Shown here: one piece after another, positions 57,701-64,000 of the stretch
Position numbering within the stretch: position 1 is the first letter of the stretch
How the letters are laid out: each line of letters opens with the position of its first letter
Position numbers and translations under genes: made by a program
Assembly: GCF_021347895.1 (NCBI RefSeq)
Contig: NC_067116.1
Span: forward strand, 33,987,639 to 34,051,638
Direction: 5' to 3'
From: Acanthochromis polyacanthus
Taxonomy: Eukaryota > Chordata > Actinopteri > Pomacentridae
Length of the DNA stretch: 64,000 bases
Notes under the pieces: generated by a model
What the model was told of the DNA's origin: nothing
Databases searched by the model: none
The model's input: only the letters and a program-made list of their open reading frames with translations

Positions 57701-60700
57701 TCATTGTTAACTGAACTGAAAACTCCTCACAGCTGCAGAATCGCACATCTGTAGCTTCTTGTTTAGACGTGTACATTTCACGCAAGTAAATCTCATTTTT
57801 TGAAGTTCCACTTGGTGTGCATCACCTGCAACAATGTGCAGCACGTTCATACATACAAAGAGCGGTATTTGACTTGCTTTATATCGATCTGAACGGATTC
57901 TCATCTCGCATTTATGAGGAAGGGTAATTTCCTCAAAGGTTATTATTTCTAATACTCTAGTGTTTAATTCTCAGGCTTTATTTAAGAGGCTCTCACTGAT
58001 GTCAAAGGAGAAAAACTGCACTAATTGTCTAATACTGCACTGAGGAGTGCATCTCTCGCTTAAAGGACACCACAGTTTGTGATTCAGCGTGTCTCTGAAG
58101 GACCTCTGCACATAATTAATACGCAGTTAAATCCATAAATTGGGTTAATAAATGACCGTGTGCTCTAATAATAAAAACATAAATCAGTTCTAGGAAGAAC
58201 AGTGTTGTGACTCAGTCAGACTAAACTAATGATATCACCTGAATAATTGTGTCACCAAATGCTATGACTGTTGCTATGAGCTCAAATTATTAGTAGCATC
58301 AGTGCCAAGAAGTACAACGCTTCCTATTCCAGGAAACAGGCCTGACTCCATGGATTGTTAATTTCCATAAACAGTGTCGGACCCAGAATTTTTCAGATTC
58401 CAAGTCTTTTCCTTCCTTCCTTTCTGCTTTATGTTTGGCAGCCAGTGACAGGCTGTATCTCTACCGTGTCATGTTTTTAACATCACACAGAGGTCGGAGG
58501 AGGAACAAAGAAGCTCCCCTTTCAGTAAGAGTGTAAGAGGACTGGACCCTTGGTGTTTCTTTCTGTTAATTAGGGCTGCAACTAAAGGTTATTTTCATTG
58601 TTGAGTATTATGTTTTTTTCTCGATTCATAAATTAGTTGCTTGGTCCAGAAAATGGTGAAAAATGTCAAGTTGTGTTGCCAGAAGTCAAGATGACATCTT
58701 TTGTCTGTTGTCCACAACCCAAAGATATTTAGAGAGAATAGAGAATATTTAAATCTAGAAAGCAGGCATCAATGTTTTTTTTTAACCTTATTTCTTCTAA
58801 AATGACTCAAACTGATTCATCCATTATCAAAAGTACAACTAAGCAAATAATTGTGATGTATGCTGCCACCCTAAACTACACTGTGTCGATGAAGTAAGTC
58901 ACATTTTTCTTCCCCATCCTATATATCAGAACAGTTTTATGAACACAAACCCTTCATAAAACCTTGGCCTGTCCTGAAAACGCCAAAAAGACTGACTGAC
59001 AACCAGAACTTTGTTTCAAATGATCAGTTCAGTCCAATGACACCAACATCATATTCGGAGAGATTTTCATGTAATATGGTTTAAACTTTTCATAAAGGTG
59101 GTAAATTAAGCTTTGTACTAAATCAAATGAAGTTACTCCTGAACGCTGCAAATGAAACTCCAGTTTCCTGCTGTTGTAATGAAGACGGAGATATTTCAAA
59201 ACCTGGAAAAAATCATCCAAAATAACCTGCAGTGATAGACACTACTTGAGGTCAAATAGTAAATATATCTTCTTGTAATTTCATTGAAGACACCCTTTAA
59301 ACCTTTGATGCACAACATTGGTCAAAAGTGACCCAAATTCAATGGAAAAGGGGTCACATTTGACCCACATTGTGCATCAAAGTGTTAAAGGTGGCTATTC
59401 TATATTGCAGTCTTGCTGTAGTGCAGCAGTGATGCACTTTCAAGTAAAGACTCTTCATTTTAAGCTTCATTTATATAGCATACACTCTAATGTAACTCGT
59501 CACTCTAGTTTCTAAATTACTTTCTCTGTTGCATTAAAAATAAATGTGAAACCATAGCCGAGTGGCTGGCACCACATGGGTGAGTCGCCAATCTGACCTT
59601 TGCTGATGTCATTTCCCTTCTTTCTTTCCGTACAATTAATGTTTCTATCAAATAAAAGCAAAAATGCGACCAAACATGAGACAGACAACCATGCACTATC
59701 CAAGTATGTGAGTTGACCTTCAGCCTGGTGTTCTGCTGGGTGTGGTGAAGCAGACGCTAGTCACCAGAATATGAACATGTGAGTCTGCTGTAGCTGGTCA
59801 TTAAGGAGACGTATCACACTGCCCTGCGGATGAACTCATGGCCTCCATCTCAGCTCTGCAGCTAAATGCCACTCCTGGTTTTGGTTTCCATTCTCTCTCC
59901 CGCCTTCCTCTGGGAATCGCTCCAAAGATCCCGGGGAACCCACCGGTAAACTCACCTTGCTAAAGTGAATAAATACGGAAAGAATGTTAATCCAAGCGTG
60001 AGGCACTCGCTCACTTAAATCGCTTACATGTTAAGCCAAATACCTCCGGAGGCTTTATTATTCATAAGCCAAATCACAAAAGTGTTAGAAACGGGAGGAT
60101 TCGGCCGTTTGTTTGGTTCGATGAGATAAAACCCTCACACCTGTGTTTTTGTTTTTTGTTCTTTGCAGGACCGCACCAGGATGTACGACAGTCTGAACAT
60201 GCACTCCCTGGAGAGTTCTCTGATTGACATCATGCGAGCCGAGCAGGATCCGATGAAAGGTAAGACGGCCGTTTTCCTTTTCAGCGTTGCTTTGCGGGGG
60301 TCAGAGGGAGAAGCAATGGCGTCGTCGTGCAGGGGAAGCGACGGGGCCCGCTGCTCCCGGAGCTGTGTTGTTTTTCCACACACCAGCTTATTTTCTCCCC
60401 GCTGAGAGCCTAATACTTGTGCCACCAGCTGCACATTTACACGACCTTCCAGCTCTGATCCTGTTGCTACTTAACCTGGGTGGCACACAGATCTGACCGA
60501 GGAGCCAAGCACAGGAAAGACAGGAAACAGTGGCGAATGTCTCCGATTAGTTATTGGTGTGAACATATCACACGAGTCGGGATTTAAAGATATAAATAGT
60601 CCAGAGTTTCTTTTGAATTATTCCTCACAGCTTGGCAGCAGCAAGCAAAGAATGTACTGTAGTGTGACACTGTTCTGGCCTCCTGCGCTCAGCTGCCGGA

Positions 60701-63619
60701 CATCAGAGGAGGAGTGTCAAATGTCTGCACCGTCCTCCTCTGGTAGCTCATTTACAGCCTCACCAGTCAGACACACTCTGGCTTTAAAACACCAAAGAGA
60801 AAGAACATCAGTGGTAAAATCAATTAGTGCATTAAGTCAGTGCTTTTTGCATTTGTGTGCAAGCATCACTATAATCTTTGTGCAGGTTGCAAATATTACT
60901 CAACCCGTGCCCTCCTTCCTTGGGTCAGTTTCTTGTTTTCCCTGCTGGAGCAGATGGAGAGGACATGGGCAGTGTGCACGGCAAAGAAGGTGGGGGTGGG
61001 GGGTGGGGGGGTCCAGACTAATTTTAGACGTGATCACACTTTCACACACTGTGTATGACAGCCAAGAGAGGAGACGAGAGGGGAGGAGGGTTTGCAGGGG
61101 CGTGCTCTGCCATTTATAGCATCGCCGCCGCTAACACAACGCTGCATTCTGGCTAAAGGCTCCAAAACACAAGAAAACATCAACTGGCACAGTAATGCTG
61201 CGAGTGAAAAGTTAGGCTTTTGTCAGTTGGATGGGAGAGTTTTTAAAATCCATGAATAATTCCTAACGTATTTGTGTCTTCTTTGTGACTGCGCTTACAT
61301 GAGGTGGTTAATATTTATAACCTCTATCTAGACTGAAGGGCTAAAAAGTGGCACAAAAACACACTAAGTCGGATGCCATCAGAATGATTTAAATCATTAT
61401 TCCATAAAAAAATCCACACATAAGGAAAAAAAGCGGTTTGTGTTAAAGCCTGATATACATATTTGTTGAAAAGCATTACATAAAAACTGAAATTCCTCTC
61501 AGTTCGGAACAAAAATATCAGAAACTGGGGTTGTTGTTTTTTTTTTTCAAAGAACACATTTTTGACACAGGTAAAAATATGAGTTGCTATCTGATAAAAC
61601 AACCTCCAAAAAAGTGTCACACAACCTCAAATGTGATTCAATTTAGTGCTGCCACAGAGGGTTATTGTAGTTATTGGTAAAATTGCAGAATGTTATCTTA
61701 TCTATTGCTTGTTTTGCTCAGCCAGCAACACAAAACTTGTCAGGGATGGTTTAGAAAGAATAGATGCCATTATTTGTCGATTACTCAAAAAACTAAATAA
61801 GTAAACTTTTTTGGTAATCGATTAATTCACTTGAGCAGTTTTTTTTAAAGAAAAAAAAGCCCATTCCGACCTTTTATACATGATCTTTACTCCTCTATGA
61901 CAACAAACTGAATATCTTTGGGTTGTGGACAAAACAAGACATTTGAAGAGGCCAACTTAGGATTTGGGAAACATTGACTGACATTTTAACATTTATACAT
62001 TCTATAGACCAAATAACTAATAACTAAATATCCAGTCCTATTGGAGAAAACAAGAAATTCTCACCTCAGAGAAGCATTTTTACTTAAGAATGATCGTCAG
62101 TTTTAACCAATTAATTTAATGACAAATATTTTCTGCTATAGCTGAAATATAAATGAAGTCTTGCATCGTAGGTTGGTGGGAAACCCGACATAAGTGGCAT
62201 CTTTGGGGATAGAAGCAGCTTTTGTTCCTCATCTTGCCAACCGTAGCGCTCAGAGTAGACGTGTGCTGTTTAACACATTCACAGACAGGAAGTGTAGTGT
62301 TTTGTGTGTGTGTTTTTGTGTGTTTATTCCCATGTAACACGCATTGGCCTCGCCCTGTCCTCTCCATCTGCTCGGTGTCTCATCCCTATTTGTGTGTTTC
62401 TCATGTCAGGCCGTGTGGGATGCCCTAACCCCGGGGCTGACGGCCTACTCATGCTCAATGGTAATTATCTCTTAGCACCATCTCCCTGTGCGTCTCCAGC
62501 TCTCATGATGCTTCCTCTGTTTTGGCCAAATTAGAAGCACACTCACAGAAGATGCTTTTTTTTGTCAGATATGCCATAAACACTGCATAAAGTTTCATTT
62601 GTCATCAACATTTCTACATCAGGCTACCCTGGACCCCTTAAATTGTATTTTCTGCGGTGTTTTGTGTTCTTCAAAGATCCCCTAACGGTGCTTTTTTTTG
62701 ATGATTTTCTTTATTCAAACCCAAAATCGAAAATAACAATGTTTTGTGCTGATAATCACATGATGGGGATTGTTTCCATTGTTACGTGAGGACTTTGAAC
62801 ACACCACAAGCTTTCAATGCCACAGAGTAATTGTTGTGGGCACGCATCATATTGCTGTCAAAAAAATCTTGCTTTATCTCAACAGCACATAAATCTGGGT
62901 CATACGGCATTTGCAAATAACTACCAGCATGTTTTTGATTATATTTTTTAAATTATTCCTAGTGTTTTCCATTTCCTCCTGAAACCCAGTAATCAGAAAT
63001 TAATTTTGTCCTCTTTTTTTTGGCTCTCTGAGGCCGCTGTTTGCCGTGAGACTTGTTGTTCCCGGCAGAGGACGTCCAGAGCTTTTCAGTGATGTAACAC
63101 ATGTGGCGTTGGTCCTCGACAAGTTTGTTTTTTTTGCTGCTCCAAATGGCTTCCATCTGATTTGGAACCTTTAATGGAAAAATACTAATTAAGCCGTAGA
63201 AACTGTGTCATCTACAGGCATCAGAGCTTTCTGTGTGTGCCTGACGTACACATAAATGCGATTCAGATTTTTATTTCTGTGTCACCTCAAAGTGCATGCC
63301 GTTTTCTATTTTTTCTCTATGTTTGCTTTACTGCAGAGAGTTGCTAGGACAAGATTAAGAAGAATGCAGGAAATATACCAAAAAAATAACAGAAAATAAA
63401 ATGGGAAAAAAGAATGTAACCTTGTTTTGGGTCTCAGGAGGATGTAAGCCATTTAAAGTATCCCAGTCAACTGACTTAATTTATGGGTGGCCGGATAAAG
63501 AAGTCATGAGATATGTCCAGATTAAAGTGTGTAGTTGCCTTCTGAGAAATGTCTTCGCCGCTGAAACTTGCACTCTTGTACTTTTCTACATGCAGCCAGG
63601 AGCTATGGGAGACGTCGAG
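53779..63619 (+). CDS. cpeb2: cpeb2, 5' half (coding exons 1-5): cytoplasmic polyadenylation element-binding protein
   Basis: Exons 53779-54723, 56004-56273, 60169-60259, 62410-62460 and 63596-63619 join in frame and give about 460 residues of the disordered N-terminal half of a CPEB2-4 subfamily protein. CPEB2 is favoured over CPEB3 and CPEB4 by FRTDSNSNTLLPLQ, DRTRMYDSLNMHSLESSL and a GADGLLMLNG cassette. CPEB2 binds U-rich elements in 3' untranslated regions and regulates translation in the cytoplasm. Its two RRM domains and zinc-binding C terminus lie beyond the right edge. The N-terminal region here is Ser/Gln/Pro-rich. All junctions use GT/AG and agree in phase; the last two exons are multiples of three and probably alternative. 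Confidence 0.94.
54724..56003 (+). other. cpeb2: cpeb2 intron 1
   Basis: 1,280 bases. A GA-rich stretch lies at 55,020-55,070. The block at 55,160-55,330 ('ctcgcaggggttttggtgtc', 'gtatctcggcggcccgagg') is complex and repeat-free and may be regulatory. No other exon is seen. Confidence 0.7.
56004..56273 (+). CDS. cpeb2: cpeb2 coding exon 2
   Basis: 270 bases, 90 codons. The GTCCACAG acceptor precedes CCCATGGTGAAGCCC and the donor is GTACGT. It encodes PMVKPSPWG, GGMSWGRDHRRG, VSPLKKPFSSNVIAPPKF, KSWIEENMFRTDSNSNTLLP and LQ, a strongly conserved family block. Both ends are phase 0. Confidence 0.94.
57445..57720 (-). repeat. dispersed 'GGGCTGCAACTAA' repeat, copy 2
   Basis: The minus-strand order of words (gtcagtgttt, tgttttgtcca, acccaaagatattcc) matches copies 1, 3 and 4 in the window. 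It is heavily diverged. Confidence 0.5.
58571..58882 (+). repeat. dispersed 'GGGCTGCAACTAA' repeat, copy 3
   Basis: It begins TAGGGCTGCAACTAAAGG and continues with 'tctcgattcataaattagtt', 'ttggtccagaaaatggtgaa' and 'gtccacaacccaaagat', the clearest copy in the window. Confidence 0.65.
59294..59391. repeat. short snap-back element with 41-base arms
   Basis: 'cctttaaacctttgatgcac' at 59,294 and 'gtgcatcaaagtgttaaagg' ending at 59,391 are inverted, and the pairing extends through 'ggtcaaaagtgaccc' and 'gggtcacatttgaccc' to a loop of about 16 bases. The whole is 98 bases and hairpin-capable. Confidence 0.85.
60169..60259 (+). CDS. cpeb2: cpeb2 coding exon 3
   Basis: 91 bases. The acceptor TTTGCAG precedes GACCGCACC and the donor is GTAAGA. 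It encodes DRTRMYDSLNMHSLESS and LIDIMRAEQDPMK plus one base, so downstream exons begin in phase 1. In the subfamily this exon precedes the alternative cassettes. Confidence 0.94.
60260..62409 (+). other. cpeb2: cpeb2 intron 3
   Basis: 2.15 kb. A diverged copy of the GGGCTGCAACTAA repeat occupies about 61.76-62.12 kb. A G-rich run (60,989-61,010) is near its first third. The 186-codon frame at 60,559-61,119 is intronic and matches nothing. Confidence 0.7.
61755..62125 (-). repeat. dispersed 'GGGCTGCAACTAA' repeat, copy 4
   Basis: Contains the reverse of the family words: 'gaatatctttgggttgtgga', 'caaaacaagacatttgaag' and 'gatttgggaaacattgactg'. It is diverged, with its ends blurred. Confidence 0.5.
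62410..62460 (+). CDS. cpeb2: cpeb2 51-nt cassette exon (exon 4)
   Basis: 51 bases encoding GRVGCPNPGADGLLMLN with the split glycine on both sides. The acceptor is TCATGTCAG and the donor GTAATT. The family counterpart (GRLSYPHPGTDNLLMLN in human CPEB2, by memory) is the 17-residue region alternatively included in CPEB2-4. The length is divisible by three and both ends are phase 1, so skipping keeps the frame. Confidence 0.9.
62461..63595 (+). other. cpeb2: cpeb2 intron 4, flanking the microexon
   Basis: 1,135 bases without recognised repeats except T-rich tracts. It ends in a pyrimidine-rich region with TGC words before the ACATGCAG acceptor. Confidence 0.75.
63596..63619 (+). CDS. cpeb2: cpeb2 24-nt microexon (exon 5)
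   Basis: 24 bases between ACATGCAG and GTAATT. With the split base it reads ARSYGRRR, near-identical to the ARTYGRRR insert of neuronal CPEB4 (by memory). The insert adds an RRR cluster just before the serines of the next exon. It preserves frame if skipped. TGC words occur just upstream (63,568 and overlapping the acceptor at 63,591), the motif context bound by the neuronal splicing factor SRRM4. A length this short is missed by ordinary gene finders. Confidence 0.88.
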
Positions 63620-63837
63620 GTAATTTCAGCTTTCACACCGTCTGTTTTCTTGTGGCTTATTCTTATGTGGCATGTTTTACTGCTTTAATCCATACCAAAC
63701 TGAGGCCTCAAGTCTGGAGTGAGACTTCATTGTCTTTCTGCTTTTAAATTTGGTAGCATATTGATTTATTTTTGCAGTGTTAATGTATAATTATAATTAT
63801 AATGTAATGTATAATTATAATGTATATTAATAATAAT

Positions 63838-64000
63838 TATTAGGGGTGTGACAGACTCAGCTCACGAGACGATACATGATATTGGGTTCACGAGAACGAG
63901 ACGATATTTTCACATTTCTTTAAGAAAACTAAAATGACAAAATATATAACTGGACAGAGTTTTTTTTTTATCTGACAGTCACAAAAAGATGCACGGGCAT
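63838..64000 (+). repeat. dispersed fish repeat ('ggggtgtgac..gagacgatat'), cut by the window edge
   Basis: 'ttaggggtgtgacagactca' followed by 'cacgagacgatacatgatat' and 'gagaacgagacgatatttt' matches the start of a familiar teleost repeat. It continues past position 64,000. Confidence 0.5.

Larger units (their letters stand above)
56274..60168 (+). other. cpeb2: cpeb2 intron 2, repeat-bearing
   Basis: 3.9 kb holding two copies of the GGGCTGCAACTAA repeat (57.45 and 58.57 kb) and a 98-bp hairpin element (59.29 kb). The acceptor at its right end is preceded by a T-rich tract. Confidence 0.75.

Noticed and set aside
59554..59630. tRNA-like AGCCGAGTGGC words
   Set aside because: No cloverleaf with a proper acceptor stem and T arm could be drawn, so it is not called as tRNA or SINE.

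Overview
The window is a piece of a vertebrate chromosome, most likely from a ray-finned fish (probably a percomorph teleost). It holds intron-split genes whose exons recode into PRDM5, NDNF and CPEB2 orthologues. AT-rich introns and intergenic DNA carry typical fish repeats: Tc1 elements, hAT-type non-autonomous elements, L2-like LINE tails and many microsatellites. I see no prokaryotic operon, CRISPR array, rRNA or convincing tRNA.

Layout. (1) 1-7.8 kb, minus strand: the 5' half of prdm5, five coding exons from the start codon to the first two zinc fingers; the remaining fingers lie off the left edge. (2) 7.8-20 kb: intergenic, with dispersed repeats. (3) 20-31.3 kb, minus strand: ndnf complete in three coding exons (571 codons) plus a probable non-coding first exon and CpG-rich promoter near 30.9-31.3 kb. 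(4) 31.4-52.8 kb: intergenic and repeat-rich, with a decayed 1.5-kb Tc1 element, a 243-bp deletion derivative of the same family, a second Tc1/mariner transposase fossil, a LINE fragment and a 1,042-bp hAT-like element with a perfect 8-bp target duplication. (5) 52.8-64 kb, plus strand: the 5' half of cpeb2, with a GC-rich promoter, a long first coding exon and four further exons. These include a 51-nt and a 24-nt exon, both frame-preserving, that match the alternatively spliced cassettes of the CPEB2-4 family. The RNA-binding domains lie off the right edge.

The genes are not a pathway. prdm5 is a nuclear PR/zinc-finger regulator, ndnf a secreted fibronectin-type-III glycoprotein, and cpeb2 a cytoplasmic translational regulator. 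From memory of the human map, prdm5 and ndnf keep the order and shared orientation seen at human 4q27, whereas CPEB2 sits on human 4p, so the ndnf-cpeb2 junction is the part that differs.

I found no wholly new system. The items most worth following are the cpeb2 cassette exons with the SRRM4-type UGC setting of the microexon, the ndnf 5' untranslated intron, the hAT element with a minisatellite interior, and several hairpin and tandem structures. Exon boundaries come from reading frame, GT/AG sites and remembered orthologue sequences; no alignment or transcript data were available.
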